A stretch of DNA of 64,000 nt from positions 595,309 through 659,308 of the forward strand of contig NZ_JACHZR010000001.1 of assembly GCF_014193695.1 (NCBI RefSeq), read 5' to 3'. The stretch comes from Rhizobium sp. BK316. Lineage in GTDB: Bacteria > Pseudomonadota > Alphaproteobacteria > Rhizobiales > Rhizobiaceae. Shown one piece after another: positions 24,640 to 33,306 of the stretch (positions are counted from its first letter, which is position 1; the number at the start of each line of letters is the position of its first letter). A program made the position numbers and the translations under genes. The notes beneath the pieces were generated by a model. The model was not told the origin of the DNA. It saw only the letters and a program-made list of their open reading frames with translations, and searched no databases.

Positions 24640-26682
24640 TCAAAACAACGAACATAATCTCAGAGCGTCATAAACGGCAGCATGGATGTTGCGGCTGGAA
24701 ATCGCATCGCCGATTCGCACGAGATCGAAACGCCCCTGACTACCGAGCTTCGGCAGTGGCGCCCGACGATTGATCAAGGCGGCATAATCCACGGCTCCAA
24801 GATTTCGCGAAAGCGGCTTCAGCTCAAGATAAAGCCCGTCATTGGCAAGCGTGCCATGCTCTACAACGACCTGAGAGACGCGCCGCTCCCACTGTGCGCC
24901 GTCTGCAAAATCCGATCCGAGTACGGCGACAAGAGCATTGCCGTCGCGCCGGACGGACTTGAGCCGCGTGTTGATGGTGACCCTGACGTTCCGTTCTGCA
25001 AAGGTACGGGCATAGGGCACGTGGTTCATGCCCCCTATATCGGGTGCGAAAAAGCGTTCGGGTGACACAAGCTCGAGCTCTGCACCGCTTCTAGCAATCA
25101 CTTCGGCGGCCGACATGCCTGGATGTCCGCCGTTGTCATCGAAGAGCAGGACCGCATCCGCAATCCTGACGCCGCCTGAAAGAATGTCCCAGGAGGAGGT
25201 TACGAGTTCATCGCCGGCATCGAGTTCGGGTTGCTGCGCAATGCCGCCGGTCGCAATGACAACGAGGTCGGGTTCAAGAGCAAGGACATCGCTTGCCTCT
25301 GCGTAGACATCATAATGCATGCGAACACCCAACCGCTCAAGTTCCGCCAGCCGCCAGTCGATGATGCCTATCATCTCCCTGCGTCTGACATTGCGGACGA
25401 GCAGATTGACCTGTCCGCCGGCTTTTCCCGTTGCTTCCAGGACATCGACCACATGCCCGCGCTCCGCGAGCACACGGGCGGCCTCGAGGCCGGCCGGTCC
25501 CGCACCGACCACGACGGCCTTGCGGCGAACCTCGGCCTTTTCGATCTCATGCGGGATCTGTCCCTCGCGTCCGGTCGCAGCATTGTGGATACAGAGTGCC
25601 TCCCCGCCTTCGTAGATCCGGTCGAGACAATAGGTAGCGCCGACACAGGGCCGGATGCGCGCCTCCTCGCCGCGCTCGATCTTGCGCACGATATGCGGGT
25701 CGGCGATATGGGCGCGCGTCATGCCGACCATGTCGAGCTTCCCCTCGGCGATCGCATGACGGGCCGTTGCTACATCCCCGATGCGCGCGGCGTGGAAGAC
25801 CGGAAACTTGGTGATCGCCCTCACCTCGCCGGCAAAATCGAGATGCGGGGCAGATGCCATGCCCTGGATCGGAATGACCTCGTTGAGCGCGACGTCGCTG
25901 TCGATATGGCCGCGAATGATGTTGAGAAAATCAATGTCGCCGGATCGGGCAAATCGTGAGGCGATCTCTATGCCTTCCTCCCGCGATAGTCCCTTCTCCC
26001 AGTCCTCGTCTGCGACGAGACGCATGCCAACGATGAAATCCGGCCCGACTGCCTCGCGAACCGCCCGCGTGACCATGACAGAAAAACGCATACGATTGTC
26101 GAGCGAGCCGCCAAATTCGTCCTCACGCCGGTTGGTTGCCGGCGACCAGAAACCATCGAGCAGATGGCCGTAAGCCTCGATCTCGATACCGTCGAGGCCG
26201 GCTTCCTGCACGCGCTGCGCGGCGCCTGCATAGTCGGCGACGATACGCTCGATGTCCCAGTCTTCCACCTCTTTCGGGAAGGCCCGGTGCGCCGGCTCGC
26301 GGATCGGCGAAGCCGCCAGAACGGGCAGCCAGTCGCCCTTGTTCCAGCTTGTGCGGCGGCCAAGATGCGTAAGCTGGATCATGACCGCCGCACCGAACTC
26401 ATGACAGTCGTCGGCAAGTCTCTTCAACCACGGCACGATCTCGTCGCGATAGGCATGGAGATTGCCGAAGGATGGCGGAGAGTCAGGCGAGACGACTGCC
26501 GATCCCGCCGTCATGGTCAGCGCGATGCCGCCTCTCGCCTTTTCTCTGTGATAGAGCCGGTAGCGATCCGTCGGCATGCCGTTTTCCGAATAAGCCGGCT
26601 CGTGAGCGGTCGACATGACGCGGTTTTTCAGCGTCAGGTGCTTGAGTTGGAAAGGCTGCAGCAGGGGGTCTTTGGAGGACAT
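24640..26682 (-). CDS. NADH:flavin oxidoreductase, 2,4-dienoyl-CoA-reductase/trimethylamine-dehydrogenase family
   Basis: 680 residues from ATG 26682. An Old-Yellow-type FMN barrel occupies about residues 1-340. A Cys-rich linker follows with Cys346, Cys352 and Cys364, then FAD/NAD-binding Rossmann domains starting KAVVVGAGPAGLEAARVL. Relatives with [4Fe-4S] have four Cys here; the second is replaced by Ala349, a variant I associate with betaine/dimethylglycine demethylase homologues (memory, not checked). Given the carnitine, betaine and choline-sulfate genes nearby, N-demethylation of a methylated amine is plausible. Dienoyl-CoA reduction is the alternative. Confidence 0.82.
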   Translation of the reverse strand: MSSKDPLLQPFQLKHLTLKNRVMSTAHEPAYSENGMPTDRYRLYHREKARGGIALTMTAGSAVVSPDSPPSFGNLHAYRDEIVPWLKRLADDCHEFGAAVMIQLTHLGRRTSWNKGDWLPVLAASPIREPAHRAFPKEVEDWDIERIVADYAGAAQRVQEAGLDGIEIEAYGHLLDGFWSPATNRREDEFGGSLDNRMRFSVMVTRAVREAVGPDFIVGMRLVADEDWEKGLSREEGIEIASRFARSGDIDFLNIIRGHIDSDVALNEVIPIQGMASAPHLDFAGEVRAITKFPVFHAARIGDVATARHAIAEGKLDMVGMTRAHIADPHIVRKIERGEEARIRPCVGATYCLDRIYEGGEALCIHNAATGREGQIPHEIEKAEVRRKAVVVGAGPAGLEAARVLAERGHVVDVLEATGKAGGQVNLLVRNVRRREMIGIIDWRLAELERLGVRMHYDVYAEASDVLALEPDLVVIATGGIAQQPELDAGDELVTSSWDILSGGVRIADAVLLFDDNGGHPGMSAAEVIARSGAELELVSPERFFAPDIGGMNHVPYARTFAERNVRVTINTRLKSVRRDGNALVAVLGSDFADGAQWERRVSQVVVEHGTLANDGLYLELKPLSRNLGAVDYAALINRRAPLPKLGSQGRFDLVRIGDAISSRNIHAAVYDALRLCSLF

Positions 26683-26770
26683 GTCCGCACTCTTTGCTGG
26701 GTGGGAGTAGCAATCGAACCGGTATTCTGACCCATGGCGCCTGAAATGACGATCCGATCGGCGTCGCTTT

Positions 26771-27676
26771 CTAGCCGGCATGCGCCCGCCGGCTGCGGCT
26801 GAGATCGACGGCGGTATGCCAGAGAACGGCTGCGAAGATGATGGCGCCGCCGAAGAAGGTGGCGACAGGCGGTTGCTCGGAGAACAGAAGCCAGACCCAG
26901 AACGGGGTCAGCACGATCTCCATCGTCCCGATCAGCGCAGCTTCGGCCGGCGGCATTCGCCTGGCCCCGGCCAGGAAAAGCACAAGCGCCAGCGAAAAAT
27001 TGGTCGCACCAAAAGCTGCAAGCACGATCCAGTTGTGAAGATCAAGCGAGCCGACCGAGCCGAATGGAGCGAAGATGACGAGCGTCAGGAAGGCGCTGAC
27101 AACCGTCGGCGGCAGGCTCGGCACTTCAGGGTTGATGCGCGGGATAATGATGACGAGCGCGAAGGAGACCGTCATGCCAAGCGCTAAGAGGTCGCCGAGC
27201 CCGGTGCCACCGCCGATCGACGAGGCGACGATGACCACGACACCCAGAAGGGAAATGCCGCCGGCAATCAGCGTGCGCCGTCCGACGCCCTCTTTCAGGA
27301 TGATCCAGCCGAACAGGGCGGCGATGAAGGGTGCGGTCGAATAGATCATCGTCACATTCGCGACGCTGGTCATATAGAGCGCCCCGATGAAGCAGCCCTG
27401 GCTGACGGTCTGGCAGACAATCATCGCCAGGCCGGACGGATGCAGGACGGAGCGCCACTGCTTTCGTGATATCCCGCCTTCGAGGAACAGGCAGGGGATC
27501 AGCAGGAATAACCCACCGAACAGCGAACGCCAGGCGATCGCCGTCCAGACGTCTGTCGTCAGGAGCCGCGAGTAAACGCCGCTGGCGCTCCAGGCAAGTG
27601 TCGCCCCGATGACGAGAAGGATGCCCTTCTCGCGCTCGCCGGCACCGAGGTGCCTGGCCGGATGGTCAATGGTCAC
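26771..27676 (-). CDS. EamA/DMT-family transporter
   Basis: About 301 residues with ten predicted membrane helices in two EamA repeats (first from GILLVIGATLAWSASGVYSRLL, second from GDLLALGMTVSFALVIIIPR, ending PPVATFFGGAIIFAAVLWHT). The start is uncertain: a GTG at 27676 (VTIDHPARHLG) gives the normal length, and an in-frame ATG at 27769 adds 31 residues antisense to the LysR promoter. It diverges from the LysR gene 114 bases away, which probably regulates it. EamA proteins often export metabolites or amino acids. The flavoprotein gene follows after 88 bases. Confidence 0.85.
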   Translation of the reverse strand: MTIDHPARHLGAGEREKGILLVIGATLAWSASGVYSRLLTTDVWTAIAWRSLFGGLFLLIPCLFLEGGISRKQWRSVLHPSGLAMIVCQTVSQGCFIGALYMTSVANVTMIYSTAPFIAALFGWIILKEGVGRRTLIAGGISLLGVVVIVASSIGGGTGLGDLLALGMTVSFALVIIIPRINPEVPSLPPTVVSAFLTLVIFAPFGSVGSLDLHNWIVLAAFGATNFSLALVLFLAGARRMPPAEAALIGTMEIVLTPFWVWLLFSEQPPVATFFGGAIIFAAVLWHTAVDLSRSRRAHAG

Positions 27677-27731
27677 GCAGGTTAGTCTCGAAGGAGGAAA
27701 AGTCGAACGCACTTCCTTTCTGCACCTGCAA

Positions 27732-27759
27732 TTGACATCAGACAAACGAATAGTAGAGA
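27732..27759 (+). promoter_or_regulatory. Candidate promoter for the LysR gene
   Basis: TTGACA (27732-27737) and TAGAGA (27754-27759) are separated by 16 bases, about 30 bases ahead of the LysR start. The -35 is perfect, the -10 is poor. It lies in the divergent EamA/LysR region, where the regulator would be expected to bind. Confidence 0.35.
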
Positions 27760-27790
27760 TGGATGGCATCGATTTTTTCTATGGCTGTCC

Positions 27791-28666
27791 ATGCGCGAGC
27801 CCATCGAGAGTGATCTTCTCCGGACCTTCCTCGTCGTCGTCGAGACCACCAATTTTTCGGCGGCCGCACAGCGCGTCGGCAGAACGCAGTCTGCGATCAG
27901 TGCGGCGATCAAGAAGCTGGAAGACACGATCGGCGAAACATTGTTCGAACGCGGCGCCCGAGGGGTGGTGCTGACACGTCAGGGCGTCCAGCTCGTCCCC
28001 TATGCCCGCCGTGTCATCGATCTCCTGAGTGAGGCGGCGGCGACGATCCGCAGCAAGCCGCTCGACGGACCGGTTCGCATCGGCATTCCCGAGGAATATA
28101 GCCAGACTGTGCTGCCCGCAGCACTTGCAGCCTTCGCCGTGCGTCATCCGGCCGTCGAGGTCACGGTCTCCTGCGATTATACTGTCCGCAATATCGCCGC
28201 CCTCGAACGCGACGAGCTTGATCTCGCCGTCGTCTTCGACTGGAGCGATCAGATGAGTGGTGAAGTGCTCTGCATCGACCCGACCGTCTGGGTGACCTCG
28301 ATCGTCCACCGGCTGCACGACATCGACCCGCTGCCGATCGCAACCTACAGAGACTCGAGCTGGTGTCGCGACTTTGCATTGAAGTCGCTGCACCAGCTCG
28401 GGCGCAACTACCGGGTCGCTTTCATTGCCGATACCAGCTCCGGACTGAAGAACGCCGTGACTGCCGGTCTTGCCGTCACCACGCTGTCGCGCAGCAACAT
28501 CCCGCCCGGCTGCCGGGAACTGACGACCGAGGATGGTTTCCCGCCGGTCGATTCCTCAAGGGTCGTGCTTCGTCGCAACACCTTCCGGTCGAGCGAAGCG
28601 GTTCGCGAGCTTGCTGAGATGGTGCGCGACGCCTTCCAGCCTATGGCCGGGCTTCCGATGGCCTGA
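27791..28666 (+). CDS. LysR-family transcriptional regulator
   Basis: 291 residues. The N-terminal winged HTH at about residues 8-65 (LLRTFLVVVETTNFSAAAQRVGRTQSAISAAIKKLE) is followed by a periplasmic-binding-protein-like effector domain. It diverges from the EamA transporter, the usual LysR target arrangement, and overlaps the 3' end of the CdhR-like gene by 26 bases tail to tail. No good Shine-Dalgarno is visible, so the start could move by a few codons. Effector unknown, possibly a quaternary amine given its neighbours. Confidence 0.92.
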   Translation: MREPIESDLLRTFLVVVETTNFSAAAQRVGRTQSAISAAIKKLEDTIGETLFERGARGVVLTRQGVQLVPYARRVIDLLSEAAATIRSKPLDGPVRIGIPEEYSQTVLPAALAAFAVRHPAVEVTVSCDYTVRNIAALERDELDLAVVFDWSDQMSGEVLCIDPTVWVTSIVHRLHDIDPLPIATYRDSSWCRDFALKSLHQLGRNYRVAFIADTSSGLKNAVTAGLAVTTLSRSNIPPGCRELTTEDGFPPVDSSRVVLRRNTFRSSEAVRELAEMVRDAFQPMAGLPMA

Positions 28667-29690
28667 CCGGACGCCGCAGCCGTCGCCGCGTTTCCGAGGG
28701 ACTTTCGGAATAGCTTGCCCGATAGCTTCGCGCGAAGGCGGAGGCAGAATTGAAGCCCGTCGCCGCGGCAATGTCGGCGAAGGACGCCGTCGTCTCGATC
28801 ACCTTGCGCCGCGCCGCGTTCAATCTGAGCGCAAGATAATGGATATGGGGCGGCGCGCCGATCGAGGCCTGGAAGAGATCCTGCAGGTGCCGGGCGCTGA
28901 TCCCGACCCTGCGGGCAAGACGCGTCAGCACGATCGGCTGCTCGATATTGTCCTCCATCAGCCGTACGGCGTGGGCAACCCGCGGATCGTCCATGCGCAA
29001 GCCTGCCGACAGCGCCTCGTCGGCATGAAAGGCTGGCTGCTCGTAGCGGAACAGCCGGCTGACCTCGAGCGCCAGCGAATAGCTCTGGCGCCGCCGGATG
29101 ATCTCCAGCATCAGGTCCACGGTGGGCAGCGAGCCTGATGTCGTCACCCGCTTGCCGTCGATGACGAACCGGTCCTTGACCGCGGACACCTGCGGATAGG
29201 CAACCACGAAATCCTCGTAATCCTCCCAATGCACGGTCGCCGACAGGCCGTCGAGCAGGCTTGCTTCGGCAAGCAGCCAGGTGCCGGATTCGATGCCGGC
29301 GATCATCGTCCGGTGGCGTGCCGCCTGCGATAGCTGCATCTTCAGGCCCGGCGTTGCGCTTTGCCGCCAGTTGTAGCTCGCCAGCACGAAGAGCGGCGTA
29401 TCCGATGCCGTCACCTGGAACGTTCCCTGCGCCGGTATGGCAATGTGGCTGGTTGTCGGTACAGCTTCGCCGTCAGGCGTGAAGATGTGCCAGCGGTAGA
29501 GCTCGCTGCCGGAAATGCGGTTTGCTCCGCGCAGCGGTTCGATGACGGAGGCAATGAGAATGAGATTGGTATCCGGCAGGACAAGAAGATCGATGTCGAG
29601 CCGTTCGGTCGATCGCTGCAGCAAACTCCCCTCCCCGGTGTTCCGATAATGTATCGATCGATTCCGAAAATGCAAAGCATCCTCGCTCAT
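28641..29690 (-). CDS. cdhR: GlxA-type AraC regulator, CdhR-like (carnitine catabolism)
   Basis: 349 residues. An N-terminal DJ-1/PfpI-like domain (LLVLPDTNLILIASVIEPLRGAN; elbow AGIESGTWLLAEASLL, in which the nucleophile Cys is replaced by Glu-Ser) precedes a C-terminal AraC domain with LTRLARRVGISARHLQDLFQ and FADIAAATGFNSASAFARSY. The ATG at 29690 avoids overlap with the divergent BKACE gene start. The arrangement next to carnitine dehydrogenase and BKACE matches Pseudomonas CdhR, an activator of carnitine catabolism. The specific symbol rests on this context. Confidence 0.8.
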   Translation of the reverse strand: MSEDALHFRNRSIHYRNTGEGSLLQRSTERLDIDLLVLPDTNLILIASVIEPLRGANRISGSELYRWHIFTPDGEAVPTTSHIAIPAQGTFQVTASDTPLFVLASYNWRQSATPGLKMQLSQAARHRTMIAGIESGTWLLAEASLLDGLSATVHWEDYEDFVVAYPQVSAVKDRFVIDGKRVTTSGSLPTVDLMLEIIRRRQSYSLALEVSRLFRYEQPAFHADEALSAGLRMDDPRVAHAVRLMEDNIEQPIVLTRLARRVGISARHLQDLFQASIGAPPHIHYLALRLNAARRKVIETTASFADIAAATGFNSASAFARSYRASYSESPSETRRRLRRPVRPSEARP

Positions 29691-29731
29691 CCTGGCGCGT
29701 AATGGCCTCAAGACGAGGGAGAACAACAAAC

Positions 29732-30634
29732 ATGCCTCTTGCGATGAACCGCGATGTCTTCATCACTTGTGCCGTCACCGGTGCCGGCGATACGGTTTCG
29801 AAATCCAGCCACGTTCCCATTACTCCCAAGCAGATCGCGGCCTCCGCGATCGATGCCGCCAAGGCTGGGGCGGCAGTCGTTCACTGCCATGTCCGTGATC
29901 CGGAAACCGGCGCCGCAAGCCGCCGCAACGACCTTTATAGGGAGGTCACGGACCGCATCCGTTCGGCCGACGTCGATGTGGTGCTGAACCTGACGGCCGG
30001 CATGGGCGGAGATCTGATCTTCGGCGATGTCGAAAGTCCCCTTCCCTTGAAGACCGCGGGAACGGATATGGCGGGAGCAACCGAGCGCGTCAGCCATGTC
30101 GCCGAATGCCTGCCGGAAATCTGCACGCTCGACTGCGGCACGATGAACTTCAATCTCGGCGATTACGTCATGACCAACACGCCCGCCATGCTGCGGGCAA
30201 TGGCCAAGAAGATGACCGATCTCGGTGTGCGCCCCGAGATCGAGGCGTTCGACACCGGCCATCTTTGGTTTGCCAAGCAGCTCGCCGAAGAAGGCCTGAT
30301 CCAAGATCCGGTGCTGATCCAGCTCTGCATGGGCATTCCCTGGGGTGCTCCAGACGATCTCAATACCTTCATGGCCATGGTCAACAACGTGCCCGATAGC
30401 TGGACCTTCTCGGCCTTTTCGATCGGTCGCAACGCCATGGCCTATCCGGCTGCCGCGGTTCTGGCGGGCGGCAATGTCCGCGTTGGCCTCGAGGATAATC
30501 TCTATATCGGCAAGGGCGCTCTCGCCACCAATGCGCAGCTCGTCGAAAAGGCCGCGCAGGTGGTCGAAGGCATGGGTGCCAGGATCATCGGTCCTGAGGA
30601 CGTCCGCAAGAAACTGAATCTGACGAAGCGCTGA
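29732..30634 (+). CDS. Beta-keto acid cleavage enzyme (BKACE, DUF849), probable 3-dehydrocarnitine cleavage
   Basis: 300-residue Zn-dependent TIM-barrel protein. VVHCHVRDPETG carries the two metal His, and the C-terminal GNVRVGLEDNLY supplies the conserved Glu-Asp. BKACE enzymes condense a beta-keto acid with acetyl-CoA, releasing acetoacetate and a new acyl-CoA. Beside carnitine dehydrogenase the expected reaction is 3-dehydrocarnitine plus acetyl-CoA to betainyl-CoA plus acetoacetate. ATG 29732 gives the family N-terminus; ATG 29744 is also possible. It is first in the plus-strand cluster, 8 bases before the dehydrogenase. Confidence 0.9.
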   Translation: MPLAMNRDVFITCAVTGAGDTVSKSSHVPITPKQIAASAIDAAKAGAAVVHCHVRDPETGAASRRNDLYREVTDRIRSADVDVVLNLTAGMGGDLIFGDVESPLPLKTAGTDMAGATERVSHVAECLPEICTLDCGTMNFNLGDYVMTNTPAMLRAMAKKMTDLGVRPEIEAFDTGHLWFAKQLAEEGLIQDPVLIQLCMGIPWGAPDDLNTFMAMVNNVPDSWTFSAFSIGRNAMAYPAAAVLAGGNVRVGLEDNLYIGKGALATNAQLVEKAAQVVEGMGARIIGPEDVRKKLNLTKR

Positions 30635-30641
30635 GGACGAA

Positions 30642-32132
30642 ATGACAGGGATTACCAAAGCGGCCTGTATCGGCGGCGGCGTCATCGGCGGCGGATGGAT
30701 TGCACGTTTTCTGCTTGCCGGCATCGACGTGAGCGTCTTCGATCCGCATCCGGAAGCAAGCCGCATCGTCGGCGAGATCCTTGCCAATGCGGAAAAAGCC
30801 TATGCCATGCTGACCGGCGCACCGCTGCCGCCACGTGGCCGGCTGACCTTCGAAACGTCCCTGCAAGAGGCCGTCTCCGGTGCCGACTGGATCCAGGAAA
30901 GCGTGCCGGAACGGCTCGACCTGAAGCGTCGCGTGTTGACGGAGATCGATGCTGCGGCACGACCGGATGCCCTGATCGGTTCATCCACTTCCGGCCTGCT
31001 GCCGAGCGACCTGCAGCGTGACATGCGGCATCCCGAGCGTCTCTTCGTCGCCCATCCCTATAATCCCGTCTACCTGCTGCCGCTGGTGGAGATTGTCGGT
31101 GGCGAGAAGACATCAAAAGCCACCATCGAGGCAGCGATGGAACGTCTGATCCCGATCGGCATGAAGGGCGTTCATATCGCCAAGGAGATCGAGGCCTTCG
31201 TCGGCGACCGACTGCTCGAAGCGCTGTGGCGCGAGGCGCTCTGGCTCATCCATGACGATATCTGCACCGTCGAGACGCTCGATAACGTCATCCGCTATTC
31301 TTTCGGACTGCGCTGGGCGCAGATGGGCCTGTTCCAGACCTATCGCATCGCCGGCGGCGAGGCCGGTATGCGCCATTTCCTCGCCCAGTTCGGCCCCTGC
31401 CTTGCCTGGCCCTGGACGAAGCTCACCGACGTCGTCGACCTCGATGAGGCGCTGATCGAAAAGATCGGAAAACAGTCGGACGAACAGGCCGCCGGCCTTT
31501 CGATCCGCGCACTGGAGCGCATCCGCGACGAAAATCTCGTCGGCATCCTGCAGGCGTTGAAGGGCGGAAACGACGGCAAGGGCTGGGGCGCCGGCCAGTT
31601 GCTGAAGGATTTCGAACGGTCCCTCTGGGCCGCAGGCGGCGGGAAAACCACTGCTGCTGATCCTGCAGGCCCTCTCAAGCTCGTCGAGACGAAGGTGAGC
31701 CCAGCCTGGGTCGACTATAACGGCCATATGACAGAGCATCGCTACCTACAGGTCTTCGGCGATACGTCCGATGCGCTTCTGCGGCTGATCGGGGTCGATC
31801 TTGCCTATGTCGAGGCAGGGCGGAGCTACTATACGGTCGAGACCCATATCCGCCATCTTGGCGAAGCAAAACTCGGGCAGGCGATCCATTCGACCTGCCA
31901 GATCCTCGCAGTCGATGAGAAGCGGCTGCACCTCTTCCATACCGTCTGCGACACCGAGAGCGGCACGGTGCTCGCCACTGCCGAGCAGATGCTGCTGCAT
32001 GTCGATACCGAGGCCGGCAAGGCGACCTTGGCGCCAGCCGCAGTCCTCGACAAGGCAAATCTGATCGCCGCGGCCCATGCAAAACTGCCTCCCCCCGATG
32101 GGGTCGGCCGCCATGTCGGCCAGAAACGATAG
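30642..32132 (+). CDS. lcdH: Bifunctional L-carnitine 3-dehydrogenase / betainyl-CoA thioesterase
   Basis: 496 residues. The N-terminal 3-hydroxyacyl-CoA-dehydrogenase-type half (residues 1-330) has the NAD loop CIGGGVIGGGW and the catalytic His in FVAHPYNPVYLLPLVE. From about residue 346 a hot-dog thioesterase domain begins (SPAWVDYNGHMTEHRYLQVF). Rhizobial carnitine dehydrogenases are known as such fusions, in which the second domain hydrolyses betainyl-CoA from the BKACE reaction to glycine betaine. The gene order BKACE then fusion enzyme matches. RBS GAGGA precedes the ATG by a few bases. Confidence 0.93.
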   Translation: MTGITKAACIGGGVIGGGWIARFLLAGIDVSVFDPHPEASRIVGEILANAEKAYAMLTGAPLPPRGRLTFETSLQEAVSGADWIQESVPERLDLKRRVLTEIDAAARPDALIGSSTSGLLPSDLQRDMRHPERLFVAHPYNPVYLLPLVEIVGGEKTSKATIEAAMERLIPIGMKGVHIAKEIEAFVGDRLLEALWREALWLIHDDICTVETLDNVIRYSFGLRWAQMGLFQTYRIAGGEAGMRHFLAQFGPCLAWPWTKLTDVVDLDEALIEKIGKQSDEQAAGLSIRALERIRDENLVGILQALKGGNDGKGWGAGQLLKDFERSLWAAGGGKTTAADPAGPLKLVETKVSPAWVDYNGHMTEHRYLQVFGDTSDALLRLIGVDLAYVEAGRSYYTVETHIRHLGEAKLGQAIHSTCQILAVDEKRLHLFHTVCDTESGTVLATAEQMLLHVDTEAGKATLAPAAVLDKANLIAAAHAKLPPPDGVGRHVGQKR

Positions 32133-32142
32133 GGAGATCGCT

Positions 32143-33303
32143 ATGGATTTCGGCCTCAGCGAAGAACAGGAAATGATCGTCGAGACGGTCCGCGACTTCG
32201 TCGAAACCGAAATCTATCCGCATGAGAACGACGTCGAGCGCACCGGCGTCGTCCCGCCGGATCTCGCGGCTGAGATCCGGCGCAAATGCATCGACCTCGG
32301 CTTCTACGCCTGCAATTTCCCCGAAGAGGCCGGCGGCGCCGGCCTCGATCATGTCACCTTCACGCTGGTCGAGCGCGAGCTTGGCCGCGGCTCCATGGCG
32401 CTGACGGTCTTTTTTGGCCGTCCCTCCGGCATCCTGATGGCCTGCGAGGGCGAACAGCGCGAACGCTATTTGCTTCCGGCGGTCCGCGGTGAAAAGATTG
32501 ACGCGCTGGCGATCACCGAGCCCGATGCCGGCTCCGACATGCGCGGCATGAAATGCACCGCTCGCAACGACGGCGGCGATTTCGTCCTCAATGGTACCAA
32601 GCATTTCATCTCGCATGCCGATGTCGCCGATTTCATCATCGTCTTTGCCGCAACCGGCGAAGAGGAAACGCCAAGGGGTCTCAAGAAGAAGATCACGGCG
32701 TTTCTGATCGATCGCGGCACGCCGGGCTTTGAAATCCTCAAGGGCTACGATTCCGTCTCCCACCGCGGCTATCACAATTGCACCTTAAGCTTTGCCGATT
32801 GCCGGATTCCGGCCTCCCAAGTGCTGGGCGAGGTGCATCGCGGTTTCGAACTCGCCAATCACTGGCTCTACGGCACGCGGCTGACGGTCGCCGCCACCTG
32901 CGTCGGCCGGGCGCGGCGCGTCTTCGACATGGCCTTGTCCTATGCCGCCGAGCGCAAGCAGTTCGGCAGGCCGATCGGCGCCAATCAAGGCGTCTCCTTC
33001 AAGCTTGCCGACATGATCACGGAGATCGACGCAGCCGACTGGCTGACGCTTTCGGCGGCATGGCGCCTGGATGCCGGCCTGACTTCCGATCGCGAAATCG
33101 CGTCTGCCAAGCTCTACGCCTCTGAAATGCTTGCCCGCGTCACCGATGAGGCGATCCAGATCTATGGCGGCATGGGCCTGATGGACGACCTGCCGCTTTC
33201 CCGCTTCTGGCGGGACGCGCGTGTCGAACGTATCTGGGACGGCACGTCGGAGATCCAGCGCCACATCATCAGCCGCGATCTCCTGCGGCCTCTGGGAGCG
33301 TAG
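32143..33303 (+). CDS. Acyl-CoA dehydrogenase, probable gamma-butyrobetainyl-CoA dehydrogenase
   Basis: 386-residue flavoenzyme. Mid-domain ITEPDAGSDM (FAD/substrate signature 1) and C-terminal signature 2 (QIYGGMGLMDDLPLSRFWRDARV). At the position of the usual catalytic Glu (YEGT in medium-chain enzymes) this protein has Asp366 in IWDGTSEIQ, which may still serve as base or mark a relocated one. ATG 32143 follows AGGGAG by 6 bases. Between carnitine dehydrogenase and a CoA ligase, oxidation of gamma-butyrobetainyl-CoA to crotonobetainyl-CoA is the natural reading. Other short-chain substrates are possible. Confidence 0.88.
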   Translation: MDFGLSEEQEMIVETVRDFVETEIYPHENDVERTGVVPPDLAAEIRRKCIDLGFYACNFPEEAGGAGLDHVTFTLVERELGRGSMALTVFFGRPSGILMACEGEQRERYLLPAVRGEKIDALAITEPDAGSDMRGMKCTARNDGGDFVLNGTKHFISHADVADFIIVFAATGEEETPRGLKKKITAFLIDRGTPGFEILKGYDSVSHRGYHNCTLSFADCRIPASQVLGEVHRGFELANHWLYGTRLTVAATCVGRARRVFDMALSYAAERKQFGRPIGANQGVSFKLADMITEIDAADWLTLSAAWRLDAGLTSDREIASAKLYASEMLARVTDEAIQIYGGMGLMDDLPLSRFWRDARVERIWDGTSEIQRHIISRDLLRPLGA

Positions 33304-33306
33304 CCG

